Shown here one piece after another: positions 52,722 through 62,427 of a stretch of 64,000 bases of DNA. The notes beneath the pieces were generated by a model. That model had not been told where the DNA came from and did not search any database. It worked only from the letters and a program-made list of their open reading frames with translations. The DNA lies in contig JAFZRP010000019.1 of the NCBI GenBank assembly GCA_017619795.1, positions 1 to 64,000 of the forward strand. The letters run 5' to 3'. The DNA comes from Treponema sp. (lineage in GTDB: Bacteria; Spirochaetota; Spirochaetia; Treponematales; Treponemataceae). The translations under genes were made by a program, and so were the position numbers. Every line of letters begins with the position of its first letter. Within the stretch, counting starts at the first letter, position 1.

Positions 52722-53675
52722 TTATTTCATTAATCCAATTTCTTTGTAATACTTGATTGCACCTGGGTGGAATGGAACTGAAACACCAGTGATTGCAGCC
52801 TTAGCTGTAACTTCCTTACCTTTTGCGTGAGCAGTTGCAAGCTCGTCAAGGTTAGAGAAAAGTGCTTTTGTCATTTCGTAAACTGTAGCTTCATCAAGCT
52901 TTGAGCTTACTGCAAGAGTAGCTTTGATTGCGAGGGCAGCTGTATCTGTGTCTGTTCCCTTGTAGGTTCCTGCAGGGATGATTGTCTTTGTGTAGTAGTT
53001 GTATTTATCGCAGATAGCATCGGCAGCTTTTCCGTCAACTGGAATAAGAATAAGACCAGCTGTAAATGCAAGCTCCTGCAAAGCTGAGTTTGGAACACCG
53101 GCTGTAATAAAGCATCCGTCCAGGGTTCCGTTCTGAATACCTTCTGCAGACTCTTTGAAAGAAAGATTGCTCTTTTTAATATCGTTGAAGGTAAGTCCAT
53201 AACCTTCAAGAATCTGTTTTGCGTTGAACTCTACGCCAGAACCTGCATCGCCAACAGAAATGCGTTTTCCACGGAAGTCAGCAATAGATTTGATTCCGCT
53301 TGCCTTTGAAACGGCAATCTGTACTACTTCTGGATAAAGTGTTCCGATTGTCATAATGTTTGAAATCTTTTCACCTGCAAACAAGTCTGTTCCGTTATAA
53401 GCATAGTCCATAACGTCGTTCTGTACGATTGCGTATTCTGCTTCTCCCTTATTAATAAGACGAAGGTTTTCTGCAGAAGCACCTGTTGCCTGAGCTGTAA
53501 CGTTCATGTTTTCAATTTTTGTGTTCCAGATATTGGCGATTGCTCCACCAAATGGGTAGTAAGTACCACTTGTACCACCAGTTGCAAGAATATAGTTCTT
53601 GTTTGTTGTTCCTTTACAGCCTGTTGCAAGCAAAGCAAGTCCGAGAACTGCTGTAATAAGTAACGATTTTTTCAT
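52722..53675 (-). CDS. TAXI-family TRAP solute receptor
   Basis: Periplasmic substrate-binding lipoprotein of the TRAP system. From the ATG at 53675 with an ideal GGAGGAA ribosome site, it has a signal peptide with an Ala-Thr-Gly-Cys lipobox (cysteine at about position 20), and the TAXI motifs ATGGTSGTYYPFGGAIANIW, VQNDVMDYAYNG, RGKRISVGDAGSGVEFNA. A start at 53687 is also in frame but has no ribosome site. TAXI receptors often bind glutamate, 2-oxoglutarate or other carboxylates; the ligand here is unknown. Confidence 0.93.
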   Translation of the reverse strand: MKKSLLITAVLGLALLATGCKGTTNKNYILATGGTSGTYYPFGGAIANIWNTKIENMNVTAQATGASAENLRLINKGEAEYAIVQNDVMDYAYNGTDLFAGEKISNIMTIGTLYPEVVQIAVSKASGIKSIADFRGKRISVGDAGSGVEFNAKQILEGYGLTFNDIKKSNLSFKESAEGIQNGTLDGCFITAGVPNSALQELAFTAGLILIPVDGKAADAICDKYNYYTKTIIPAGTYKGTDTDTAALAIKATLAVSSKLDEATVYEMTKALFSNLDELATAHAKGKEVTAKAAITGVSVPFHPGAIKYYKEIGLMK

Positions 53676-53706
53676 AAATTCCTCCAATTATAAAAAACTA
53701 GGTTTA

Positions 53707-53735
53707 ATTTTACTATATTATAATGTCGATTTCAA
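53707..53735 (-). promoter_or_regulatory. Promoter of the TAXI-TRAP operon
   Basis: On the minus strand: TTGAAA, 17-base spacer, TAAAAT, followed by a leader of about 25 bases with GGAGGAA. It lies directly behind the response-regulator stop, so the transporter operon can be transcribed on its own. Confidence 0.5.
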
Positions 53736-54497
53736 TTATTTTTTGTGCTTAAAAAAGTCATCCAGGGCTTTTACTAAAGCTTCCGGCGGCAAGGTTTTAA
53801 GAAGATATTTTTCAGGACGGGCTGCAACAACCTTCATTACAGTGTCTTTATCATCCTTTGCCGTTAAGAAAATTACCGGGATGTTTGCGGTTGTCGGTTC
53901 GCTTTTCAGCATTTCAAAAACCTGAAGTCCTGAAAGAACAGGCATTTCATAATCCAGAAGGATTAAGTCTATATGATTCTGTGCAAGAAGAGAAATAGCG
54001 TTCATTCCTGAGTTTGCAAGGAAAACATCGTATTTTGGAGAAAACCAGTTATACATTGCACGAAGCATTACACTATCATCATCAACAACAAGAACATGCT
54101 TATGTCCGCCATATTTATCGCCTTCGTTAAAGAAGTAATTTAAGGTTACAATAACTTCCTGAATGTTTACAGGGCGGGTAAAGGAGGCTGTGACCATATT
54201 ATATGGTACCAATTCGTAAGCGGCTTCAATTTCTTCCGGATTTCCAATTAAAAACAGCATGCGCTTTGTTCTGTCCTGCTCAAGCTTTTTCTTAATGTAT
54301 TTTAAGGTTCCGTTGAAAACGGAAAGATCATCTTCAAGATAAACTAAATAAATATCAGGTAAGTCAGGTAGTCGGTCAAACTCAATTGTACTTGGTATTG
54401 AAGTAACAACATGAAAGCCTGCATCGACTATAGATTTTTTCATGGTATTCAAAAGAAAGTTTGATTCTTTTCGAACGAATAAAATATCTCTTTTCAT
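53736..54497 (-). CDS. Double-receiver response regulator without output domain
   Basis: The 253-residue product has two receiver-like folds. The C-terminal one (about 125-250) is canonical: VLVVDDDS, LILLDYEMP with the phospho-acceptor aspartate, FLTAKDD and a lysine in the KYLLK segment. The N-terminal one (1-115) has the same secondary structure but lacks the acidic triad and the aspartate, so it is a pseudo-receiver. No DNA-binding or enzymatic domain follows. AGGAG precedes the ATG. It is divergent from a small secreted protein and hybrid histidine kinase, which may be its partners. Confidence 0.8.
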   Translation of the reverse strand: MKRDILFVRKESNFLLNTMKKSIVDAGFHVVTSIPSTIEFDRLPDLPDIYLVYLEDDLSVFNGTLKYIKKKLEQDRTKRMLFLIGNPEEIEAAYELVPYNMVTASFTRPVNIQEVIVTLNYFFNEGDKYGGHKHVLVVDDDSVMLRAMYNWFSPKYDVFLANSGMNAISLLAQNHIDLILLDYEMPVLSGLQVFEMLKSEPTTANIPVIFLTAKDDKDTVMKVVAARPEKYLLKTLPPEALVKALDDFFKHKK

Positions 54498-54533
54498 TAA
54501 TGACTCCTGTCTTATTTTAGCTTTTAGATATTT

Positions 54534-54557
54534 ACTATATTTATCTAATTATATAGT
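54534..54557. promoter_or_regulatory. AT-rich palindrome, possible operator (copy 1)
   Basis: ACTATAT and ATATAGT (7 bases each) flank a 10-base centre, 37 bases upstream of the response-regulator ATG. A similar palindrome lies at 54677-54702, on the other side of this 236-base intergenic region, which contains no gene. Confidence 0.3.
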
Positions 54558-54676
54558 ATAATTTAATTGTTTAACAGAAAAAAATGTTATTTGTAACTCT
54601 GAATGCTTTTCTTTATTATATTGTCGAGGTAAAAAAAGTTAAAATAATTGGCGACAAATCTTTTTTTATGGTTTAT

Positions 54677-54702
54677 ACTATAATAGGTTAGTATTATATA
54701 GT
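54677..54702. promoter_or_regulatory. AT-rich palindrome, possible operator (copy 2)
   Basis: ACTATAATA and TATTATATAGT flank a short centre, 32 bases before the ATG at 54734. It resembles copy 1. It also overlaps TATAAT and TATTAT boxes, so promoter function is equally possible. Confidence 0.3.
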
Positions 54703-54733
54703 AGTGAGATAATCAGTTTTGAGAGGGGTGCGT

Positions 54734-55165
54734 ATGAAAAAGATAAAAATTATTTTTGCGTTAATACTGATGATCCTTTGTGTTTTTCTTTTTGCACAGG
54801 AAAAAGATAATGCTCAGAATTCACAGTCATACCACGGCATGAGAGTATCCTCAGATCAATCTGCTTTTGAAATCGTATTTGTTTCAACAGAAAACGGAAT
54901 AATTCAGCTTGGTTTTTCACTCCCTGTAAATCCTAACAGCTTTAAGCCGGAAAACATTTTATTGAACGGAAAAGCTCTTACAAAGGAAACTCCAATAAAA
55001 TTCAATAAAACAGGAAAGCTTGTTGAAATTACTATGCCTCTTCCTGCCAGCGCCGAATCAAATCTTGTATTAAAAGATATCGTTTCTTTTGATAATCAGA
55101 CTCTTGCAAGCACAGAGCTGACTGGAATTAAACCAGGGGAAATCAAACATTATTCGGTAAAATAA
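54734..55165 (+). CDS. Small secreted/periplasmic protein of unknown function
   Basis: The ATG at 54734 has a GAGAGGGG ribosome site; a TTG at 54719 in the same frame lies before it. The 143-residue product has a signal peptide ending near Leu-Phe-Ala-Gln and a mature part of about 120 residues predicted to be beta-rich, with an immunoglobulin-like pattern (strand, loop and LPVNPNSFKPENI). The absence of a lipobox makes it periplasmic. It stands 49 bases before a hybrid histidine kinase on the same strand, so it might be the sensor ligand or partner of that kinase; this is inference. Confidence 0.65.
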   Translation: MKKIKIIFALILMILCVFLFAQEKDNAQNSQSYHGMRVSSDQSAFEIVFVSTENGIIQLGFSLPVNPNSFKPENILLNGKALTKETPIKFNKTGKLVEITMPLPASAESNLVLKDIVSFDNQTLASTELTGIKPGEIKHYSVK

Positions 55166-55214
55166 ACTAGAACCGCACAAATCACATAAATCCTATTAAA
55201 AAAAAGAGGTTCCC

Positions 55215-57863
55215 ATGAAAACCCTTGCCCGCAAAATCGCACTTAAATTCTTTTTTGTAATTGCGCTGCTGGTTATCTGCCTTTCATTGTTTCTTATTAC
55301 AATGGTAAACTGGAATTCAAGACGAACTAAGGATAATGAAATTTTTGATGCATTAAATGTACTTACTTCTACCTTAAAAAAAGGGGACTCCCTCTACGTA
55401 GCAGAAGCCGAATTGCCATACTATATCACTTATACTGTTTATGAAGAAGAATCTATGGAAGTTTACGCCACAAACGATCCGTTCCTTCCAATTCTTCCGC
55501 TTACTCATGGGAAAACAGTATCATACACAAAAGAAAACTTTTATACCGACGGTGACCTGCGTGTTTTGTATACAACCTCGGAAATAAATTTTGGTGGAAA
55601 AGATTATATCATCCAGGTTTCTCTTTCTACAGATAAAGATACAAGCCAGGAATATTATTCTTATTATGCAAAGCTTCTTATGCTTTCGTTTATTCCGCTT
55701 CTTTTAATTTCGTATTTTGCTTCTTTCTTAATTGCAAAGAGAACACTTAATCCAATTGTAAAAATGACAAAAACTGCAGAAAAGATTACGAGCTCGCGGC
55801 TTGATACAATGCTTGAAGTTTCCAGCGAAAACAACGAGCTTGATGCGCTTGCCGTAACGTTCAATACTCTTTTTGCAAACCTCAACCGCGATATTCATGC
55901 CATAAATGCCGCAAACGAAGCTAAATCAACGTTCTTGAGTAATATGAGCCACGAAATCCGAACTCCTATTAATGCGGTGCTCGGTCTGGATGAAATGATT
56001 TTGCGCGATTCCCGTGAGCCGGAAATTAAAAAATATGCTATTGAGATTCAAAGCTCCGGTAAATCACTCCTTTCCATAATCAACGACATACTCGACTTTT
56101 CTAAAATTGAAGCCGGTAAAATGGAGATTCTTCCGTTTGAATATGATTTAAGCTCAACTGTAAACGACCTTGTAAATATGATTGCCTCAAGAGCAGAAAA
56201 GAAGGGACTTGAGCTTAAGGTTAATGTCGATACTAATATTCCGCATTGTCTTTTTGGCGATGAAACCCGAATCAAGCAGTGTATCCTGAATCTTCTTACA
56301 AATGCCGTAAAGTATACCGAAAAAGGTACCGTCACAATGAATATTACTTTTGAAAAAATTGATGACGAGCGAATTAAGCTTAAGGCACAGGTTCTTGATA
56401 CCGGAATTGGAATTAAAGAAGAGGATTTGAAAAAGCTGTTCTCTCCGTTTGAGCGCATTGAAGAAAACCGCAACAGAACAATTGAAGGTACCGGTCTTGG
56501 AATGAGCATTGTAAAGAGCCTTCTTGCTGCAATGAATACCCGTCTTGAGGTAAGCAGCGTTTATGGTGAAGGCTCTGATTTTTCTTTTACCGTTGAACAG
56601 AAGGTTGTGGACTGGGAGCCGATGGGTGATTATGACGTGATGAAACTCCGCGCGTTGGAACAGGCTGGCGGCGAATACCGTGAAAGCTTCCAGGCTCCAG
56701 ATGCACATATTCTTGTTGTAGATGATACTCCTATGAATCTTACTGTTTTCTGTGGACTTTTAAGCTCTACTAGAATCCAGATTGATAAGGCAGAAAGCGG
56801 AAAAGAAGCGCTTGCCAAAGCTCACGACAAAAAATACGATATGCTTTTTGTTGACCACCGTATGCCGAATATGGATGGCATTGAAATGCTTCAGGCTCTG
56901 CGTGCAGATGATACGAGCGTAAACCAGAAGAGTACTTGTATTGCGCTTACAGCAAATGCTCTTTCCGGCGCAAAGGAAATGTATCTTTCTGTAGGCTTTG
57001 AAGGATATCTTTCTAAACCAGTGGACGGCTTAAAGCTGGAATCTGTTCTTGCACAGATGCTTCCTCCGGAAAAGGTTTTGAAAGAGGGTGATGAAGGCTT
57101 TATTAAACACGAGTCAAAAACGGATGCTGGTGGCGCCGGTACTGGTACGGGTCCTGCACAAAATGGTGCGGGTGCTACGACAGCAGAAGCAAAAGCTGCA
57201 TTAGACCTTTTCTTAAAAATATTCGGCGTAAAGCTTCAGGACGGCTTGCGTAATTGTGGAAGTGCCGAAGTTTATATGGATGCAGCCCGAAACTTCTATG
57301 ATGCAATTGACGAAAAATCTTCTGATATTGAAAAGTATGCGGCAACAGCTGACTGGTCAAATTATACAATTCTTGTCCATGCTTTAAAGAGTTCTGCGCG
57401 TCTGATAGGAGCTGGCGAATTATCTGCGCTTGCGGCTTCACTTGAGGCTGCCGGAGATAAGGCAAAAGCTGGAGAAGAAGGTTCTGTTCAAGAGGGTATT
57501 GCAGAAATCACAGAAAAGACACCTGGTCTGTTGCAGCAGTACCGAGAGTACAAGTTTAAGCTTGCTCCTCTTTTTGGAGAAGTTGTAGCAGCCGGTTCAG
57601 AAGCACAGGGACAGGCAGCCGGAGATGCAGCGTCTCAGCTTCCTGAAATGCCTGAGTCAGATTTTAAGGATGCAATGGCTGCTTTGCGTGAAGTAATTTC
57701 CGGCTTTGATTTTTCTAGTGCAGATATGATTCTTGCTGAGGTTGCAAACTACAGAGTACCGTCTGATTTTGAAGAACAGTTCGCAGACATAAAAAAAGCT
57801 GTAAAGGCAGTTGATCAGATTGAAACAATAAGACTCCTTGATGAACTTGAAAAAAATCGTTAA
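55215..57863 (+). CDS. Hybrid sensor histidine kinase with receiver and HPt domains
   Basis: The 882-residue protein has a transmembrane helix (about residues 12-32), a periplasmic sensor region (35-150), a second helix (about 153-178), a HAMP domain, and a coiled coil. Then come HisKA with the phospho-acceptor His246 (NMSHEIRTPIN), an ATP-binding domain (DTGIGIKEEDL, GTGLGMSIV), a receiver with Asp547 (FVDHRMPNMDG), a Gly/Ala linker, and an HPt domain with His722 (ILVHALKSSARLIG). All phosphorelay residues are present. After the HPt a Gly/Ala/Glu-rich tail of about 100 residues remains. The response partner may be the divergent double-receiver protein. Confidence 0.9.
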   Translation: MKTLARKIALKFFFVIALLVICLSLFLITMVNWNSRRTKDNEIFDALNVLTSTLKKGDSLYVAEAELPYYITYTVYEEESMEVYATNDPFLPILPLTHGKTVSYTKENFYTDGDLRVLYTTSEINFGGKDYIIQVSLSTDKDTSQEYYSYYAKLLMLSFIPLLLISYFASFLIAKRTLNPIVKMTKTAEKITSSRLDTMLEVSSENNELDALAVTFNTLFANLNRDIHAINAANEAKSTFLSNMSHEIRTPINAVLGLDEMILRDSREPEIKKYAIEIQSSGKSLLSIINDILDFSKIEAGKMEILPFEYDLSSTVNDLVNMIASRAEKKGLELKVNVDTNIPHCLFGDETRIKQCILNLLTNAVKYTEKGTVTMNITFEKIDDERIKLKAQVLDTGIGIKEEDLKKLFSPFERIEENRNRTIEGTGLGMSIVKSLLAAMNTRLEVSSVYGEGSDFSFTVEQKVVDWEPMGDYDVMKLRALEQAGGEYRESFQAPDAHILVVDDTPMNLTVFCGLLSSTRIQIDKAESGKEALAKAHDKKYDMLFVDHRMPNMDGIEMLQALRADDTSVNQKSTCIALTANALSGAKEMYLSVGFEGYLSKPVDGLKLESVLAQMLPPEKVLKEGDEGFIKHESKTDAGGAGTGTGPAQNGAGATTAEAKAALDLFLKIFGVKLQDGLRNCGSAEVYMDAARNFYDAIDEKSSDIEKYAATADWSNYTILVHALKSSARLIGAGELSALAASLEAAGDKAKAGEEGSVQEGIAEITEKTPGLLQQYREYKFKLAPLFGEVVAAGSEAQGQAAGDAASQLPEMPESDFKDAMAALREVISGFDFSSADMILAEVANYRVPSDFEEQFADIKKAVKAVDQIETIRLLDELEKNR

Positions 57864-57907
57864 GAATTATATTCTATATATCACTCAAAAAATAAAGGAT
57901 GTTGATA

Positions 57908-59317
57908 ATGATGACTGATGAAAAATTTGATTTTTCTATTGAAAATCTTGGACCATGTACAATTCAATCGCCTATAAAGCTTTCGACTGTTCATGGTGAC
58001 TACACTGCAAATTATGTACAGGACGACAGCTATATTATTGCAAACATAAATGTATACGATGCTAAAAAGCCGATTGTGCTTGATTCCTCTAATCTTATGG
58101 AAAAAGCAGGACCTCGCGAAAAAGTCTATTTTGATCCGACACATGCTAAAGCTGGTATTTGTACTTGCGGTGGTCTTTGTCCTGGTTTGAATGATGTTAT
58201 CCGTGCAATTGTCCGCTGTCTGAATACTCGTTATGGTGTAAAAACAATTAAGGGTTACCAGTTCGGTTTCCGTGGTTTCTTTGCAGATTCAGGTTATGAG
58301 CCGATTGAGCTCGACCGTTATCTGATTGACGAGATTCATAAGATTGGTGGTACATATCTTGGAACTAGCCGTGGTGGTGGTCAGCGAGTAAGTGAAATTG
58401 TTGATTGCCTTGAACGCGACGGAATCAACATGCTCTTTATTCTTGGTGGCGATGGAACTCAGCGTGGAGCTTATGACATTGCCTGCGAAGTTGAAAAACG
58501 CGGTTTGAAATGTGCAGTTGTTGGTATTCCAAAAACTGTTGATAATGACTTGATGTTTATTGACCGCTCTTTTGGTTTTGAAACTGCTGTTCAGCGTGCA
58601 AAAGAAACAATTGCCGCTGTTCATATGGAAGCAGCTTCTCAGATTAACGGTATTGGTCTTGTAAAGCTTATGGGACGTGAAGCAGGCTTTATTGCTGCCG
58701 CTGCCGCTCTTTCAAGCCACGAAACAAACTTCTGTCTTATTCCTGAAGTTCCTTTTGAAATGGAAGGTGAGAATGGCTTCCTTGCTTGTCTTGAACGCCG
58801 ACTTGCAAAACGTGGTCATGCTGTAATTGTAGTTTCAGAAGGTGCAGGACAGGATTTGCTTCAGTCTACAGGTACTACTGATGCTTCTGGAAATAAAAAG
58901 CTTGCCGATATTGGTGTATTCCTCAAAAAGGAAATTGAATCTTACTTTAAGGCAAAGAACATAGAAATCAACCTTAAGTACATTGATCCTTCTTATCAGG
59001 TAAGAGCTTCTGTTACAACTGCAAGCGATTCAATTTACTGCGAACGACTTGGAAACAATGCTGTTCACGCTGCAATGGCTGGAAAAACAAAGCTTGTAAT
59101 CGGACTTGTTCACGATAAGTTTGTTCACCTTCCAATTAAGGCTGTAACTGCACATCGTAATGCTGTTGATCCAGAGGGTGCATTCTGGCGTGATACTCTC
59201 GATGCAACTGGTCAGCCAATGCTTATGGTTAATGATAAAACTGCTGCAAAAGCTAAAATGGCCGCTGCTGTTGCAGGTGCTAAATCTAAGCCAAGTGAGC
59301 AGAAGAAAGGGAAATAA
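57908..59317 (+). CDS. 6-phosphofructokinase, trypanosome-like (clade X) type
   Basis: Glycolytic enzyme making fructose 1,6-bisphosphate. The 469-residue product has an N-terminal extension of about 90 residues, then [31 protein letters not shown] and PKTVDNDL. PPi-dependent enzymes usually read GGDD with PKTIDND, whereas ATP-dependent ones read GGDG; here GGDG combines with PKT, which matches the ATP-dependent group of trypanosomes and some spirochaetes. I choose the ATG at 57908, 7 bases after AAAGGAT. The strong terminator downstream marks the end of the unit. Confidence 0.85.
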   Translation: MMTDEKFDFSIENLGPCTIQSPIKLSTVHGDYTANYVQDDSYIIANINVYDAKKPIVLDSSNLMEKAGPREKVYFDPTHAKAGICTCGGLCPGLNDVIRAIVRCLNTRYGVKTIKGYQFGFRGFFADSGYEPIELDRYLIDEIHKIGGTYLGTSRGGGQRVSEIVDCLERDGINMLFILGGDGTQRGAYDIACEVEKRGLKCAVVGIPKTVDNDLMFIDRSFGFETAVQRAKETIAAVHMEAASQINGIGLVKLMGREAGFIAAAAALSSHETNFCLIPEVPFEMEGENGFLACLERRLAKRGHAVIVVSEGAGQDLLQSTGTTDASGNKKLADIGVFLKKEIESYFKAKNIEINLKYIDPSYQVRASVTTASDSIYCERLGNNAVHAAMAGKTKLVIGLVHDKFVHLPIKAVTAHRNAVDPEGAFWRDTLDATGQPMLMVNDKTAAKAKMAAAVAGAKSKPSEQKKGK

Positions 59318-59349
59318 GTTACGGGACTTGAGCTTGTAATTATTTAATC

Positions 59350-59382
59350 AAAAAGCGACACTTTTGTTGTCGCTTTTTTTTA
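59350..59382 (+). terminator. Intrinsic terminator of the phosphofructokinase gene
   Basis: An 11-base stem (AAAAAGCGACA with TGTCGCTTTTT) around a short loop is followed by a T-run. It lies 33 bases after the stop and just before the promoter of the GH115 gene. Confidence 0.85.
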
Positions 59383-59411
59383 TGGCAAAAAAACTTTTGT
59401 TTTGATATACT
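59383..59411 (+). promoter_or_regulatory. Promoter of the GH115 gene
   Basis: TGGCAA, 17-base spacer, TATACT with TG before the -10 box. The -35 match is weak. The predicted leader of about 22 bases carries AGGGGA before the ATG. Confidence 0.4.
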
Positions 59412-59440
59412 AGTATGCAACTTATAAAAAGGGGATTTTT

Positions 59441-62341
59441 ATGCGTATTTCTGGTGATGTGAGATTTTTTTGTGATGAAGATGAGTTTTCTGGAGTAAAA
59501 AAGATTGCCGGTAAGGTTTGCTGTGATGTAGAACTTGTGACTGGAAAAAAGCCGGAAGTTGAAGTGATTTCAGCAGTCTTAAACACTGCACAGGAGAAGA
59601 TAGCTGGCTCAAACGAAGCTGTTTTTTTTGCAACTCTTGACAAATCTCCACTCGCAGAAAAGCTAGCTACAGAAGAAGGGCTTTCTGCTGAGCTTTCAAA
59701 AATCAATGGAAAACGCGAGTGTTATATCTTTGCTGTAAAATCAAACAAAATCATCATCCTTGGAAGCGACAAACGCGGAACAATTTATGGCCTCTTTCAT
59801 CTTTCTGAGCTTCTTGGAGTTTCTCCACTCGTTGACTGGGCTGGAGTTCTTCCTGCACACCGCGAGTCAGTAGAGCTTGAAGAGGGTATTACTGTAACAA
59901 AAGAACCTTCCGTACGTTTTCGCGGCTTTTTTATAAACGATGAATGGCCTGCTTTTGGTAACTGGGCTAACCATAATTTTGGCGGCGTAAATGCTAAAAT
60001 GTATGAACATGTGTTTGAGTTGCTGCTTCGTCTTAAAGGAAATTATTTGTGGCCTGCAATGTGGGCTTCCCGCTTTAGTGATGATGGTCCGGGGCTTTTG
60101 AATGCAGAGCTTGCTGATGAGCTTGGTGTTGTAATGGGAGCAAGTCACCATGAGCCGTGCTGCAGGGCTGGGGAAGAATACAAGCATCTTCGTGGACCTG
60201 GATCAATTTATGGAGACGCCTGGAACTTCCGCGCAAACGAAAAGGGAATAACAAAGTTCTGGGAGGACGGCTTAAAGCGCAACGGTAAATACGAAAATGT
60301 AATCACTGTCGGCATGCGCGGAGAAGCCGATACGGCAATCCTTGGTAAAAATGCCACTCTTGCAGACAATATCAATCTTTTGCGCGATGTTCTTAAAACA
60401 CAGAATCGTCTGATTCGTGAAAATGTAAACCCTGATGTGCAGAAGGTTCCTAGAATGCTCGCCCTTTACAAAGAGGTTGAGCCATATTTCTACGGCGACA
60501 AGCATACAAAAGGCCTTATGGGAGACCCTGAGCTTGAAGGCGTAACTCTTATGCTCTGCGATGATAATCACGGAAACCTTAGAACCGTTCCAACTGAAGC
60601 TATGCGTTCCCACAAGGGCGGCTACGGTATGTACTATCATTTTGACTATCACGGCTGGCCTTACAGCTACGAATGGCTCAATACAAACTATCTTCCAAAG
60701 GCACGCGAACAGATGTCTGCTGCTTACGAGTTTGGAATCCGCGATTTGTGGATAGTAAATATCGGCGACATCTTCTCAAATGAATATCCATTATCATACT
60801 TTTTGAATCTTGGTTATGATTACGAAAAATATAATTCCGATGTAAAGACGTATACCGATAAATGGTTTGCTTCTCAGCTTCCGTATTTTACAGCCGAACA
60901 GGCACAGGAAGTTTCAGATATTGTTTACGAATCAAACAAAATTGCTATTATGCGCCGAACAGAATGCATAAAGCCGGATACTTTCCATCCTGTAAACTTT
61001 GGAGAAGCTGATTATATTCTTGCACGAGCTGAAGATTTGATTAAGCGTGTGAGTGAACTTTATGCAAAGGTACCGGAAGAACAGATTGCAGGATTCTTCA
61101 GCCAGGTTTATATGCCGGTTGTGGGAACAATGAATATTGTACGCATGCAGCTTTACAGTGGAAAAAATCACTGGTTTGCTCAGCATAGTGCTATAGTTGC
61201 TAATGTTTATGCAGATAAAGTTCGTGCCTGTGTCAACTTTGACAAGGCTCTTGTTGATGAATGCGACAAAATTGGTAACGGCCGCTTTTATGCAATGGGT
61301 TGGTCTGAACATTTTGGTTTCCGCAACTGGTGCGAGGCTTATAATCATTATCCTGTTTATGAATACGTTGAACCAACTCGAAAAAAGAGAATTGTTGTAT
61401 GGGCTGACGGTAACGAGTTTACAACAACTGGTCAGGATTGGACTGTTCGCGATTTGTATCTTGATGCATTTAAGAATCCTGAGGTTACGGAAGCTCGTGT
61501 AAAGTTGACCTGCTGTAATGAAGAAGGCTGCGAATACAAAGGAAAGTCTGTAAAGGGTGAAGAAAAATCTACCTGGTATAATGTAGAAATTGTAAAGGAT
61601 GAAGAGCAGCTTGGAGAAGAACGTTACTGCATAGACACTCTTGTTTTCAAAATCGATAGAAATGAGCTAGCAAAATATGATGATAAAACGGACATTTTCC
61701 AGATTACTGCAAACGATGGTCATGGAGCAAATATCCTTGTAAATATTCACGTGGATGCACGTACGCCTGACTGTAATTATCCGGCTGGAACCTTTGTCCA
61801 GACTGCAAATTACATCAGTATGGAAGCACCTCATTTTGTACGTTCTGATGGTTTTGACCTATTGCCTGGCTACGGTAAAACTCTTGGTGCGGTAAAGGCG
61901 AAGGATACAATTGCAAGCTTTGCACCTAGTTCAGATAATGCTCCTTATGTAGAATACGCTTTTGCTCTTTCTGAGGATTTTATGAAGGATGGGGATGCCA
62001 GCGGAATTATGGCTTTTGACTTCTATCTTAATCCGTCAAATCCTGCTTATAAGGACAATAAATTACAGTTTACGGTAGATGTGAATGGTGAAAAAATCCT
62101 GAAGGATGCAGTTGATCCAGAGCATTTTGCTGTAGGAGATGACCAGCAGCCTTGGGGAAATGACATCACTAACAATATAAGAATTGCAACTGTTTATGCT
62201 GAATGTCGTGCAGGGCTTAATCTGCTTAAAGTTAGTCCTGTAACTCCGAATGTGGTGCTCGAAAAAATCGTAATCCACAAAGCTAACAAGCCTATGCCTT
62301 ATTCTTATCTTGGTGCACCGGAGACCTTTAGGATTCAGTAG
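59441..62341 (+). CDS. Intracellular GH115 xylan alpha-1,2-glucuronidase
   Basis: GH115 enzymes remove 4-O-methyl-glucuronic acid side groups from xylan and its oligosaccharides. The 966-residue protein has a beta-rich N-terminal domain (1-165), a TIM barrel (about 165-500) with RFRGFFINDEWPAFGNWANHNFG (shown at 160-185), LKGNYLWPAMWASRF, GMRGEADTA and LCDDNHGNLR, a helical domain (about 500-640), and a C-terminal beta-sandwich domain. No signal peptide is present, so it acts in the cytoplasm on imported aldouronic acids. AGGGGA precedes the ATG. It is probably monocistronic; no other xylan genes lie close by in the window. Confidence 0.92.
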   Translation: MRISGDVRFFCDEDEFSGVKKIAGKVCCDVELVTGKKPEVEVISAVLNTAQEKIAGSNEAVFFATLDKSPLAEKLATEEGLSAELSKINGKRECYIFAVKSNKIIILGSDKRGTIYGLFHLSELLGVSPLVDWAGVLPAHRESVELEEGITVTKEPSVRFRGFFINDEWPAFGNWANHNFGGVNAKMYEHVFELLLRLKGNYLWPAMWASRFSDDGPGLLNAELADELGVVMGASHHEPCCRAGEEYKHLRGPGSIYGDAWNFRANEKGITKFWEDGLKRNGKYENVITVGMRGEADTAILGKNATLADNINLLRDVLKTQNRLIRENVNPDVQKVPRMLALYKEVEPYFYGDKHTKGLMGDPELEGVTLMLCDDNHGNLRTVPTEAMRSHKGGYGMYYHFDYHGWPYSYEWLNTNYLPKAREQMSAAYEFGIRDLWIVNIGDIFSNEYPLSYFLNLGYDYEKYNSDVKTYTDKWFASQLPYFTAEQAQEVSDIVYESNKIAIMRRTECIKPDTFHPVNFGEADYILARAEDLIKRVSELYAKVPEEQIAGFFSQVYMPVVGTMNIVRMQLYSGKNHWFAQHSAIVANVYADKVRACVNFDKALVDECDKIGNGRFYAMGWSEHFGFRNWCEAYNHYPVYEYVEPTRKKRIVVWADGNEFTTTGQDWTVRDLYLDAFKNPEVTEARVKLTCCNEEGCEYKGKSVKGEEKSTWYNVEIVKDEEQLGEERYCIDTLVFKIDRNELAKYDDKTDIFQITANDGHGANILVNIHVDARTPDCNYPAGTFVQTANYISMEAPHFVRSDGFDLLPGYGKTLGAVKAKDTIASFAPSSDNAPYVEYAFALSEDFMKDGDASGIMAFDFYLNPSNPAYKDNKLQFTVDVNGEKILKDAVDPEHFAVGDDQQPWGNDITNNIRIATVYAECRAGLNLLKVSPVTPNVVLEKIVIHKANKPMPYSYLGAPETFRIQ

Positions 62342-62427
62342 TTATTAGATAACAATTGATAAAAGCTACTACTTCCAAATTTTCTCAATAGATAGTAAAA
62401 TAATGTATTATATTTTGGGAGAACTAT

